Source: [Enterobacter] lignolyticus SCF1
Lineage (GTDB): Bacteria; Pseudomonadota; Gammaproteobacteria; Enterobacterales; Enterobacteriaceae
DNA length: 64,000 nucleotides
Assembly: GCF_000164865.1 (NCBI RefSeq)
Contig: NC_014618.1
Coordinates: 4,154,001-4,218,000 of the forward strand
Direction of reading: 5' to 3'
Under the pieces are notes generated by a model. That model had not been told where the DNA came from and did no database searches. It saw only the letters and a list, made by a program, of their open reading frames with translations. This document shows, piece by piece, positions 10,453 through 18,761 of the stretch (positions are counted from its first letter, which is position 1; every line of letters begins with the position of its first letter). Position numbers and translations under genes: made by a program.

Positions 10453-10983
10453 ATGGAAGAACAACGACAAATTTTCCTGCATGGCCCACTGGGCCAGCGA
10501 CATTTGCGGGAAATTCTGAGCGCGCAGTTTAGTGGCCTAATCCTCTATCCGGAACTGATCTGGCTGATCTCGCCGTGGATGAGCGACTTCGACGTAATTG
10601 ATAATCGAGGCGGTCAGTGGAGTTTTCTTGATCCTTCTTGGGGCGCCCGAATGATCAGCTTCCAGGAATTACTCGCTACCGCCGTCAACAATGGCTGTCC
10701 GCTACGCATCGTGACACGTGAAGACACGCGCAGCGTGGTCTTTATCGAGCGACTACTGGCGCGCTTATCACCCGATCACGACATGCAATATATATATCAC
10801 GAGAACCTGCACGCCAAAGGGATGCTGACCAAACACTTCTTTCTGAAAGGCTCCATGAATTATACCTGGAGCGGCGCAAACCTGAACGATGAGCATCTGC
10901 TGTTTTCAACCAATAATACGGTTATTTCAGATGCGTTGATTGAATTTAGCGGCCAGTACACCTTTGGAGACACCCATGACTGA
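10453..10983 (+). CDS. dpdK: DpdK, phospholipase D-like nuclease of the Dpd system
   Basis: A 176-residue protein with one PLD-type active-site motif: H120-A-K122 followed by GSMN at 133-136, in the context LHAKGMLTK...LKGSMN. Single-motif PLD proteins of this size usually dimerise to form one active site, as in the Nuc nucleases. The aspartate of the classical HxKxxxxD motif is replaced here by lysine (K127), a deviation also tolerated in some restriction-type PLD enzymes. I chose the ATG at 10453, ten bases after the dpdJ stop; the longer frame to 10342 lies inside dpdJ. The next gene starts within its last codons (8-bp overlap). It is the best candidate for the DNA-cleaving subunit of this island. 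Confidence 0.8.
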   Translation: MEEQRQIFLHGPLGQRHLREILSAQFSGLILYPELIWLISPWMSDFDVIDNRGGQWSFLDPSWGARMISFQELLATAVNNGCPLRIVTREDTRSVVFIERLLARLSPDHDMQYIYHENLHAKGMLTKHFFLKGSMNYTWSGANLNDEHLLFSTNNTVISDALIEFSGQYTFGDTHD

Positions 10984-13141
10984 TACTTCTCAATGGCTGT
11001 GTGACTTCTTTGGCAACGGAAATTTACTGAAGCTGGACAGGCTGCTGGAAAACGTTGAAAACGCCTACCCTGCGGACTTAAAAGCCGTCTTACTACCGCT
11101 TTACGAAAGCGCGACTGACGCTCAGTGGCCAATTATTCTGCCCTGGTGCGATGCTCATCGCTGGGTATTTTTTGCCGCAGCAGAAACGGAACGCACCACG
11201 CTGGAACTTAGCAATGTCCTGAATGCCAGGCTGGGCTCTGCCGATGTTATTGCCGACAGAAAGGTGACTTTAGTCCCGGCGCAGGGAGCGACGTCGCTAT
11301 CTGAAACGGCTCTGCTGAGACACTGTCCGGCCGGATTTATACGAATCGAATTACTTCCCACAAAACAGAAAGATAAACCGGCAAAAGAGCGGGTCTTCGC
11401 TGCGCTCAAAGACGTGATCACCCTGTTTCGTGACAGGCCATCAATGGTACGTACGGTCAAGCGCCCCTTTGGGCGGATCTTGAGTGATTTTATTCTGGCA
11501 AATAGCCAAAAAGACGAAACCACAAGCGACGCTTTACTACAGGAACTGAAGAACAATGGCGCTCTTTCGCGGCGCAACCTTATGCTGCTAGAACTCCAGC
11601 AGGCAGGTAAGTTGGAAAGGTGGGACACGCTGCTGAATCACGATTCGCTTGTGGATTTGGTGCGGGGACGCATTCCCACAACTCTAATGAGGATGCTGCT
11701 GAAAGCATACCAGCAAGTCTATTTTACGCCCGACAGCCACGGGTACCCGCAGGCCTCCCCGGCGGATCTTCGCCCGCAATGTCAGGCACTACATCCTCTG
11801 TTTACGCAGATGCCTTTCTTATCCCAGGATGACGCTGACATAGCTGCGTGGAAAAGTTGGGCCACAGGTGTGATGCTTATTGGAGAGGTCGACCTGCTCA
11901 ATGCGTTGCCAGAACGTCTGAAAACCGACTGGCTGAGTGGATTACACACTTGGGCCAGTAGACCGTTCAACGTAGTGAGTCCGTCAGATACGACAGCAAC
12001 GGCGTCGGTCCCGGATACACTGCAACAGCTTGCCGCATATCTGCAAGCCTCCCTGACAGCTACGCAAGAAGAGATTACCAGCTACGCGCATACACTCCGT
12101 ACGCTGGATCAGCAGTTGATGGAGCAGGCGATGGCGGTGCCGCTGCTGAAAACACTCATTGAGGAAATCCGCCATCTGAGCAATCCACAAATCGTGGGCT
12201 GGGATATTTGTTTCTCCCGACTGTGTCAGTCAGAAGTCGATAGTAACAGCCTGGTGCAACTGGTCGCGCTAGAAAGTGAAAACTGGCCCGCCGATTCGTT
12301 TCATGAAGCTACGATGCTCCAGTTACTATCAAGTCAGGTTTCGCCAAACGCGTTCCCGATCCTGCGTAACGTGATGCCTGCCTTTATTGAATGGCTTGAA
12401 TGTCATCAACTCAGTCTGAGTAGCACGACGTGGCTGAAGTGGCTGGATGTTCTTGCGATGGAGCAAAGCGTCAGTCAGGCGGACATTAAGCTGGCCGCGA
12501 TGGCGACGGACCGGTTCCTACAAGGCTCCGTTAGCCAGGAAGCGTATCAACAGTCCGGTGCCATGCTGGAATTGATCGTAGAAAGAGCCAGTTCTTTCCG
12601 CAACCTGTCTGCGTTGTGCGAGTTAATCGAACTCTTCCTTGATGCTCCGGTGCAGGATCTGGCGACACTCACCTCGCTTTGGCTCAGAGTTCAATCTTTT
12701 GTAGGCGGAATATGGGCACGACTGGATCCGACTACTCGTACCGTTATGCGCAACTTGGCGACAGGAGTACTAGGGGAAGGTGCAGAGAGCGTATTTCCGG
12801 CTGAGAAGGATAGCGGTACGGCAGATGCAGAAGATGAGTTGCCAGACTTATCCGGAGCCAGAGTAGCGATTTATAGCCTGACAGAAGGTGCGGCGAGACG
12901 CGCGAAACAGATGCTGGAAACGCTGTTCCCCGGGATCAGAGTGGAGATCTGCCATGCGCACACGGCAACCGATAAGCTAGTTAATCAAGCGAAACAGGCT
13001 GATTACTTCATCTTTTCGGCAGGCAGCGCAACTCATCAGGCCTTCTACGCGGTCTCAGCGCAGCGCAGAGATTTAATCTATCCGACAGGTAAAGGTGCGG
13101 GGTCAATGCTGAACGCGTTTATTGCGCACGTTCAGCAGTAG
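10976..13141 (+). CDS. dpdD: DpdD, last gene of the Dpd plus-strand operon
   Basis: A 721-residue protein starting at the ATG at 10976, overlapping dpdK by 8 bp. Most of it is helical and repetitive in feel, with no catalytic motif I recognise. The last ~95 residues change character: from LSGARVAIYSL onward it reads as an alpha/beta Rossmann-like fold similar in layout to DUF2325-type domains (strand, helix, strand with QADYFIFSAGSATH, then a glycine-rich loop TGKGAGS). Gene order (next to the convergent dpdB-dpdA) matches dpdD of known islands. It is followed after 11 bases by a strong hairpin terminator, so it ends the operon. Function unknown; the family is not needed for base insertion and is presumed to belong to the restriction arm. 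Confidence 0.65.
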   Translation: MTDTSQWLCDFFGNGNLLKLDRLLENVENAYPADLKAVLLPLYESATDAQWPIILPWCDAHRWVFFAAAETERTTLELSNVLNARLGSADVIADRKVTLVPAQGATSLSETALLRHCPAGFIRIELLPTKQKDKPAKERVFAALKDVITLFRDRPSMVRTVKRPFGRILSDFILANSQKDETTSDALLQELKNNGALSRRNLMLLELQQAGKLERWDTLLNHDSLVDLVRGRIPTTLMRMLLKAYQQVYFTPDSHGYPQASPADLRPQCQALHPLFTQMPFLSQDDADIAAWKSWATGVMLIGEVDLLNALPERLKTDWLSGLHTWASRPFNVVSPSDTTATASVPDTLQQLAAYLQASLTATQEEITSYAHTLRTLDQQLMEQAMAVPLLKTLIEEIRHLSNPQIVGWDICFSRLCQSEVDSNSLVQLVALESENWPADSFHEATMLQLLSSQVSPNAFPILRNVMPAFIEWLECHQLSLSSTTWLKWLDVLAMEQSVSQADIKLAAMATDRFLQGSVSQEAYQQSGAMLELIVERASSFRNLSALCELIELFLDAPVQDLATLTSLWLRVQSFVGGIWARLDPTTRTVMRNLATGVLGEGAESVFPAEKDSGTADAEDELPDLSGARVAIYSLTEGAARRAKQMLETLFPGIRVEICHAHTATDKLVNQAKQADYFIFSAGSATHQAFYAVSAQRRDLIYPTGKGAGSMLNAFIAHVQQ

Positions 13142-13152
13142 TGGCACTAAAT

Positions 13153-13172
13153 GGGGCAAATGCCCCTTTTTT
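13153..13172 (+). terminator. Rho-independent terminator after dpdD
   Basis: Stem GGGGCA / TGCCCC with a two-base AA loop is followed directly by six T. It lies 11 bases after the dpdD stop and abuts the end of the convergent dpdB gene, so it mainly serves the plus-strand operon. Confidence 0.85.
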
Positions 13173-14298
13173 ATATATTGTCGTTCGCTGCTTTGATATA
13201 ACTCGTGACCAGATAATCCGTCACTAATGAGATATCTTTCGACAGATTCTGCAGTTCGTTCCATTTACGGACGATAGGCTGACCATCAATATCTGTGCCG
13301 AAGTTCCACACGCCACTGCTCCATGCACAAAGCGCCTTAATTCGGTTTAGCTCTTCGACAAAACGAGTGTAGGAAGGGATCTCAGTCCAGCCAGGTTCAC
13401 CTTTATAGTCCTGATGAACCTGATCGATTTCATCCATCAAACTGCCAAGCGCAAGAATACCAACGCCATGTAACAAGCGGGAATAGCGAGGCTTTTTATC
13501 CCAGTCGTCAGTAAACACAGTTTCCACAGCCGACCAGAAGTTATTCAACAATTTCACCATCTTCCCTTCATCCCCCAACCCTGTCGCCGGGTCACGGAAG
13601 CGATACAATGCTCCCTCACGAAGACTGGCATCGATCATTTTGATCATCGAGTTGTCAGCAATAACCCCATCAGGATTGGTCGCCGTTTTGATACGCCCTG
13701 CAAGTGGACCTTCGCCGAAGTTCAGTCGTTGAGTCAGCAGTGAAGGAAACTTACGCATTTGCAGGTCGGATGGCAGACGACCGTGGGTATGTGGTGCCAG
13801 TTCGTATAACAACGTTTTGGGCAACGGTTTTGTGGAGTTAACCAGCATGAACTGTTCACGCTGTTCTTCCGCATCATTAGCGATAAAAGCGGAGACCGGC
13901 ATCATAAACGAGTCGATTTCTGCATCCCGCAAAGCAGCGGTACGTTGTTGACCATCAACAATAAAACCTGGCTTCTCAAAATCCTTATCTTCGGAGAAAG
14001 GTATTACCAGATGTCCCATGTCGCCATTATCTGTAAGCGGTTCAAAACGCACACGCTTATCAAAAGCGATAATCACCGGGTTTGGTATCATCGGATTTGC
14101 GCTCTCAATGTAGCGCTGAATTTCGCGAATATGGTTACGTACTTCTGGACGCTGATAACCAACCAAACTCTCTTCGCCGCGACGAATACGTGAAATCGCT
14201 GCAATTTTGCTGATTTGTTTACCTTCTATCGCAAGGCTATAGAGTTGCCTCTCCTCACCCTGTCGGATTCGCAGAGCGGGAACACGATATTCACTCAT
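13171..14298 (-). CDS. dpdB: DpdB, DGQHR/ParB-like partner of DpdA
   Basis: A 375-residue protein with the motif VDGQQRTAAL (DGQQR at residues 115-119), the signature of the DndB/DGQHR family, distant ParB/Srx-fold ATPases. In characterised Dpd islands DpdB hydrolyses ATP and is needed together with DpdA to insert preQ0 into DNA. Its start overlaps the dpdA stop by 4 bp (14295-14298), as expected for a tightly coupled pair. It is transcribed towards the dpdD gene, and the two ends nearly meet at 13141/13171. The identification is firm from the motif and the neighbour; the detailed reaction mechanism is inferred from the family. Confidence 0.88.
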   Translation of the reverse strand: MSEYRVPALRIRQGEERQLYSLAIEGKQISKIAAISRIRRGEESLVGYQRPEVRNHIREIQRYIESANPMIPNPVIIAFDKRVRFEPLTDNGDMGHLVIPFSEDKDFEKPGFIVDGQQRTAALRDAEIDSFMMPVSAFIANDAEEQREQFMLVNSTKPLPKTLLYELAPHTHGRLPSDLQMRKFPSLLTQRLNFGEGPLAGRIKTATNPDGVIADNSMIKMIDASLREGALYRFRDPATGLGDEGKMVKLLNNFWSAVETVFTDDWDKKPRYSRLLHGVGILALGSLMDEIDQVHQDYKGEPGWTEIPSYTRFVEELNRIKALCAWSSGVWNFGTDIDGQPIVRKWNELQNLSKDISLVTDYLVTSYIKAANDNI

Positions 14299-15566
14299 GA
14301 CAGTTCCTCTGAGCGTAATGACAATGTGTGCTGTAAACGGTTGTACAACACCTGAATATTATGGAAACCACGGCGACGGTTACGTTCTGCTCCGCGGAAA
14401 ATAATGACGTTAATACCGATAGCCTGACAAATATTGCATTGGCAATGTTTCCAGGGACGTTCTCCCAGCGTGCGTTCATAATCCGCACGGATTTTATCGG
14501 CCTCTTTTTCACCTGAATGCAGGCGTTCATAAGCCAATACTACCTCAAGAGTTTTCTCAAGGGACAAAGCCCCTTTATCGTATTCGAACAGGGCATTCAT
14601 GGCATCCTTTTCCAGATGCCGAGCAATATCCTGATCAATCACGCCAGATTTTATTTTGCGACTCAAACTTGGATTCGCATCAAACTGAGGGACTCGCACA
14701 GCGGTATAGGCCGGGCCATCAGGCGTATGGTAGTTATTTTTTCGATCTTTGAAGGCCTGCTGAAGCGGTGTAGTCGAGTCAATACTGGTCACACCAAACT
14801 TGATAAAGTCGGCAAAACTCTCTGGACGGGCAATACCAAGCAAGTGAACATGCGTATCACTTTTCAGCAACGGCTTAATCTCTTCGAGAGTCTCTAGGAT
14901 CTGCGCCGTTTTCAACGGCACCATACCTCCCATAGTGATATTTTTGTATCCCATGGCCAGCAGGGCCTCTACAGACTGACGGTAGGAGGTTTTGCTCCAT
15001 CCATGTGCAACGCCAAAGGGAGTGAAGCAGGATTTTTGAGACTTGTTTAAAAACTCTTGAGCCAAGGTCAGCGTGATATCCTGGCGACGGCGACACTCAG
15101 CCAATACTTCGCCACTGAATACCTCACCAGGTTTCTCATAGCCAAACACGATATGATCGAGAGAAACTCCATGGTTAAAGCGAGAAGTTTCGTAGAACTC
15201 AATCACCTCTTCCACACGGTATGGTGGGATATCTTGGTTAACATAGGTGAAGGCTCCGCAATCACCCATAGTTTCCATATTTTCCGGCAGGCGGAAAAAA
15301 TGCTTCATTCCATTACGGAAGTAACGCAAACGCTGGGCACGGGTATATTTGCTCTCGCCACCGCCAAGACCATCTACTACAGCTTTAGAAACCAGCATAC
15401 CATCATAAGGATGAGGAAAAACCTCATGCGGATAATGATCGTCACGTTGACGCACGCGATGTTCGTTTCGCGTTTCGCGGAAGAAGTCGAAACTGGGATC
15501 GATAAAATCCTGACTATCAGGGAAAAAATACTTTAGCTTCGACAACTTACTCTCCTGTGACGCCAC
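14295..15566 (-). CDS. dpdA: DpdA, DNA 7-deazaguanine transglycosylase
   Basis: A 423-residue relative of tRNA-guanine transglycosylase. It keeps the TGT zinc site C374-x-C376-x2-C379 ... H401 (HCQCNIC, GFHNIQV), the active-site aspartate in MGDCGAF (D102), and the GVTSIDST motif around residue 263. DpdA exchanges guanine in DNA for preQ0, which other Dpd proteins convert further. The listed start is a GTG at 15566, with GAGG seven bases upstream. A TTG seven codons downstream (15545) has a better AGGAG site at 6-nt spacing and may be the real start. It lies between the putative dpdC and dpdB on the minus strand and overlaps dpdB by 4 bp. This is the hallmark gene of the island. Confidence 0.92.
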   Translation of the reverse strand: MASQESKLSKLKYFFPDSQDFIDPSFDFFRETRNEHRVRQRDDHYPHEVFPHPYDGMLVSKAVVDGLGGGESKYTRAQRLRYFRNGMKHFFRLPENMETMGDCGAFTYVNQDIPPYRVEEVIEFYETSRFNHGVSLDHIVFGYEKPGEVFSGEVLAECRRRQDITLTLAQEFLNKSQKSCFTPFGVAHGWSKTSYRQSVEALLAMGYKNITMGGMVPLKTAQILETLEEIKPLLKSDTHVHLLGIARPESFADFIKFGVTSIDSTTPLQQAFKDRKNNYHTPDGPAYTAVRVPQFDANPSLSRKIKSGVIDQDIARHLEKDAMNALFEYDKGALSLEKTLEVVLAYERLHSGEKEADKIRADYERTLGERPWKHCQCNICQAIGINVIIFRGAERNRRRGFHNIQVLYNRLQHTLSLRSEELS

Positions 15567-15618
15567 TACAAAGCCTCAAAAAACGGGGGATTCTACCATG
15601 AAACCCGGGCAAGTAGCA

Positions 15619-16575
15619 TTAAGGTTTAGCCTCTCTCAGGGCCTTAAACTCAGCCCGAAAACGTTTTTCCTCAAATGAATTTCCCGAGTCACGAAATTCA
15701 CGCAACGCATGTGTTGCACTGATACTAGGATTTTGTTCCATAATCTTTAAAATGAAAGACTTAACTTCCTCTGGGGTACGACGTATTCCTTTTTTCACTT
15801 CACGCTCAGGTAACTCCTTGAGTTCCTCTATTAACTTTTGAGATAACTCATTTAAATCATTGAGTTGTTTTGACGTAAATTCCTTCACAATGTATTTTGC
15901 CACACTGATATTAAGCATGAGCATGTTGCATCTCAACCACTGAGCCATATTTTGGTTGGTTTTGAAAAGGTATGCAGTTAGCCTACCATTGATTTTTTTG
16001 GAAGTTATAATAAGCAGTTGTTTTTTTGCATCAACCAGATACTCGAGACCATTAATGATATCCAGTTCAATTGCATTAATATAATCTGGAGAGCCACAGA
16101 TAATATAATAGTCTCTTTTTCTTTTTTTCATTAATTCTACAATAGATGTAGGATGCTTAGATTTAAAAATAGATCTATTAGTTATTTCTTTCCACCATGT
16201 TCTATGAAAACTTTTCCCTACATATTCTTGAGAATACAATGGTATTGATTCGTCATATCCAACAGCAAAGGTCGCTTTATAAGGTACGACATTATCTTTG
16301 TGGTGAAGGAGACCTAATCCAGCAGAAAGAACCCATAAATCAACAGGATAACAATCTAAAATAGCTTTAGCCGTCGCCCAATGCCCACCTTTATAAAGAT
16401 CTTCTGCACATACAGTTGCAGATGTAGATATAGCTTCATTCAAAGCATTGCACCAAGAATTCACGAGCATATTTGAAGGGGTCCGGCCTGATGAAAATTG
16501 ACTCAGACTCAATATATCCCCGCTATCGTAGTGTTTGCCGTTTGTACATGTTGTTATTAAGTTGATGTTGCTCAC
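15619..16575 (-). CDS. Probable DpdC (converts inserted preQ0 to the amide base)
   Basis: A 318-residue protein. The N-terminal ~200 residues look like an alpha/beta domain with LITTCTNGKHY at the start, WVLSAGLGLLHH at about 80-91 and YYIICGSPDYI further on, a pattern seen in DUF6884/YaaA-like proteins. The C-terminal ~80 residues are charged and helical (EELKELPEREVKKGIRRTPEEV). It sits 52 bp upstream of dpdA in the same direction, the place where dpdC is found in known islands; that is the main reason for the call. DpdC is known to be needed for the step from dPreQ0 to dADG. The gene is much AT-richer than dpdA/dpdB, with many rare codons (ata, aga), so it may have a separate origin. Confidence 0.55.
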   Translation of the reverse strand: MSNINLITTCTNGKHYDSGDILSLSQFSSGRTPSNMLVNSWCNALNEAISTSATVCAEDLYKGGHWATAKAILDCYPVDLWVLSAGLGLLHHKDNVVPYKATFAVGYDESIPLYSQEYVGKSFHRTWWKEITNRSIFKSKHPTSIVELMKKRKRDYYIICGSPDYINAIELDIINGLEYLVDAKKQLLIITSKKINGRLTAYLFKTNQNMAQWLRCNMLMLNISVAKYIVKEFTSKQLNDLNELSQKLIEELKELPEREVKKGIRRTPEEVKSFILKIMEQNPSISATHALREFRDSGNSFEEKRFRAEFKALREAKP

Positions 16576-16641
16576 AATCGCCCCCCAGAATCGTGTTACA
16601 CAAGCTACAGGAGAAAAAAGGGGATGACAAGAACGGAGTTA

Positions 16642-16671
16642 TCAGTCCCTGAAAAAATTTTCAGGGACTGA
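16642..16671. repeat. 30-bp near-perfect inverted repeat between small ORF and dpdC
   Basis: Arms of 14 bp, TCAGTCCCTGAAAA and its complement, are separated by two bases. It begins two bases after the stop codon of the 77-aa ORF and lies 67 bp upstream of dpdC. On the minus strand there is only a TTTTTT run inside the stem and no U-tract after it, so it could be a bidirectional terminator, an mRNA-stabilising hairpin, or a protein-binding palindrome controlling dpdC-A-B. Confidence 0.7.
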
Positions 16672-16673
16672 TG

Positions 16674-16907
16674 CTAGTGAGGAATATACTCGAAATACTC
16701 ATCTTGAGAATGAGAACACTTTTGGCATCGCCTCAGAATACCTTTTTCCTCAAGAGAGAGACAAAAATTTCGACATGATTCAAGAAGGACGTCAAAATTT
16801 TCATTTTTACTTTTAGAAATCAAGGCTCTAGCGAGTGTGTCATAACTAAAACCTCCCGTTGAGTGCGATACAATGCTCATCGCAAGTTGGGTATCGAAAG
16901 TTTTCAT
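16674..16907 (-). CDS. Small 77-aa protein upstream of dpdC, possibly a winged-helix regulator
   Basis: Not assigned to a family. The start ATG at 16907 has a good Shine-Dalgarno (GAGGTG, 6 bases upstream), which argues that it is real. The protein contains short helices followed by EEKGILRRC, a typical pattern for a small winged-helix DNA-binding domain, and a late C-x-x-C (RRCQKCSH). It lies between the integrase and the dpdC-A-B genes, all in the same direction, and is AT-rich like dpdC. A role in regulating the modification genes is an inference from location only. Confidence 0.5.
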   Translation of the reverse strand: MKTFDTQLAMSIVSHSTGGFSYDTLARALISKSKNENFDVLLESCRNFCLSLEEKGILRRCQKCSHSQDEYFEYIPH

Positions 16908-17009
16908 AGTGCACCTCTGAGTCGCCAGAATAATACAGTTATAAAAAAGTATGGGTTATAGTTCAAGCTGGCTTTTCAAATTCGAACATAGCAAGCATCA
17001 GGAATTAGA

Positions 17010-18257
17010 CTACTTGCCAAAGTCATAAGGACTAACTTCCCTTTCCCTATTCACATCCAATAAATCAGCCCACCACTGCAGCATTAGTCGCCGCTCATCA
17101 AGATGCTCAGCCTTATGAATGTAAGCAGCGCGTACAGAGTTACGCTCCATATGGCTCATCTGCCTTTCAACAGCGTCCCTGGACCACAGACCTGATTCAA
17201 TCAACGAGCTGCATGCCATAGCCCTGAAACCATGCCCACAAACATCGACCTTTGTGTCATAACCCATAACACGCAGCGCCTTGTTAACCGTGTTTTCACT
17301 CATCGGTTTAAGCGGATTATGATCGCCAATGAAAACAAAATCGCGCTCGCCACTAAGCTTGTGAACCTGTTTAAGGATTGCCAATGCCTGACGAGACAGC
17401 GGCACTAAGTGAGGTGTGCGCATTTTAGAACCACGTTGCGAATGCTTAACATCTTCTATAGCTTCTCGTTCTGCCGGGATCGTCCACATTGCCCTTTCAA
17501 AATCGATCTCGGACCAACGGGCAAAGCGCAATTCACTAGAACGAATAAAAATTAATAACGTTAGCTCAACAGCCAGACGGGTTAAAGGCCGTCCGGTGTA
17601 GCTATCAATTCGGTGGAGTAGTTCAGGTAAGCGTTTCAGTTCAAGTGCTGGTCGATGGACACGATTACTTGAAGCAACTGCCCCAGCCATCTCCTGAGCA
17701 GGATTGTAATCGATCAAACCGCTTTGCACTGCATAACGCATAATCGCATTGGTACGCTGCTGAAGACGCGAAGCCACTTCAAGACGCCCTGTAGCCTCAA
17801 CTACTTTGATAGGCACAAGGAGATCGCGCGTACTAAAACTATCAATACTTCGCTTTCCAATCGCTGGGAACAAATTATCTTCCAGACTCTTCAGCACCCG
17901 TCGGCTATGTTCTTCTGACCATTTTTTATTTGCGGCATGCCACTCTCTGGCAACTGACTCAAAGGTAATATTTTCTTTCGCCTGTTGTTCTTTCACCGCA
18001 CGTTTGTGTTCGCGAGGATCGATTCCTGCAGCAACAAGCTTTCTGGCCTCTTCCCTTTTTTGACGAGCATCAGCCAGTGACGTTTCAGGATAAACCCCAA
18101 ATGCCATCAGGTGCTGCTTACCACCAAAGCGAAAGCGGAACCGCCAGTATTTTGAGCCGTTAGGGTGAATGAGCAAAAACATGCCATCCCCATCGACAAG
18201 GGTATACTCCTTTTCCTGTGGTTTTGCAGAGCGCACTTTGATATCTGTCAGAGCCAT
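17010..18257 (-). CDS. P4-type tyrosine integrase of the leuX island
   Basis: A 415-residue site-specific recombinase. The N-terminal DUF4102-like arm-binding domain begins MALTDIKVRSAKPQEKEYTL, as in P4/CP4-57 integrases. The C-terminal catalytic domain shows the R-H-x-R-H-Y set: RSSELRFARW, HGFRAMACSSL, SHMERN, and the nucleophile tyrosine in AAYIHKAEHLDERR. The gene points away from leuX and starts 199 bp from the tRNA 3' end, the standard arrangement for elements using that tRNA as attB. Its length is normal for the family and the frame is intact, so the island may still be excisable. The distal attachment site must lie beyond the left edge of the window. Confidence 0.93.
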   Translation of the reverse strand: MALTDIKVRSAKPQEKEYTLVDGDGMFLLIHPNGSKYWRFRFRFGGKQHLMAFGVYPETSLADARQKREEARKLVAAGIDPREHKRAVKEQQAKENITFESVAREWHAANKKWSEEHSRRVLKSLEDNLFPAIGKRSIDSFSTRDLLVPIKVVEATGRLEVASRLQQRTNAIMRYAVQSGLIDYNPAQEMAGAVASSNRVHRPALELKRLPELLHRIDSYTGRPLTRLAVELTLLIFIRSSELRFARWSEIDFERAMWTIPAEREAIEDVKHSQRGSKMRTPHLVPLSRQALAILKQVHKLSGERDFVFIGDHNPLKPMSENTVNKALRVMGYDTKVDVCGHGFRAMACSSLIESGLWSRDAVERQMSHMERNSVRAAYIHKAEHLDERRLMLQWWADLLDVNREREVSPYDFGK

Positions 18258-18420
18258 AAAAGTTCTCCTTCCATGTGCCGAAGTGAGTATACAACCATTA
18301 TCGAACCAACATATATACTCGGTTCTATACTCACAAGCGACTTGATGTGGGTTGACTCAGATTGACTTCTGTTGAGTGAAAAAGCGAGGAAAGCCTTGCG
18401 GATACTGGATTTCAGGCACA

Positions 18421-18443
18421 AAAAAAGACGTCCGTTGACGTCT
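18421..18443 (-). terminator. Terminator downstream of leuX
   Basis: On the minus strand the stem AGACGTC / GACGTCT with loop AACG is followed by seven T. It lies 14 bases past the CCA of leuX and ends the tRNA transcript. Because the tRNA 3' end is the insertion point, this terminator probably belongs to the island side of the junction. Confidence 0.8.
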
Positions 18444-18456
18444 ATTGATGTTCCGA

Positions 18457-18541
18457 TGGTGCCGAAGGCCGGACTCGAACCGGCACGTATTTCTACGGTT
18501 GATTTTGAATCAACTGCGTCTACCGATTTCGCCACTCCGGC
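18457..18541 (-). tRNA. leuX: tRNA-Leu (anticodon CAA)
   Basis: An 85-nt class II tRNA with encoded CCA. The anticodon stem GTTGA / TCAAC frames loop TTCAAAA, giving anticodon CAA, which reads UUG. The D-arm (GGCGAAATCGGTAGACGC), long variable arm and T-arm GGTTCGAGTCC match leuX of enterobacteria. The acceptor stem GCCGGAG / CTTCGGC contains one G-U pair at position 5-68. leuX is a well-known integration site for pathogenicity and defence islands; the island lies on its 3' side. Confidence 0.97.
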
Positions 18542-18568
18542 ACGGAAAGGGATGCGGAAACGTGATGG

Positions 18569-18596
18569 ATTATACCTGTCACACGCGGTCATGCAA
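18569..18596 (-). promoter_or_regulatory. leuX promoter
   Basis: On the minus strand TTGCAT (18591-18596) and TATAAT (18569-18574) are 16 bp apart, with the -10 about 28 bases before the tRNA 5' end. This fits a strong sigma-70 tRNA promoter. Confidence 0.75.
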
Positions 18597-18761
18597 GCAG
18601 CGTTGCGGGCTGCTGCCTCCGAGTGATGAAAAATTCATCGCCTCAGTACGTTATCCTGAAAACCGCCGCATTTGCCCCTCCCTTCCCACCTCCTTCTGCT
18701 AAAGCGCCTCGCAGCACCATGCTCTACACTTCCAGTTCAACACCACAAAAGGGGAAGTGCG

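Noticed and set aside
18248..18592. 114-residue minus-strand frame across leuX
   Set aside because: It runs through the tRNA and its terminator; no coding evidence.
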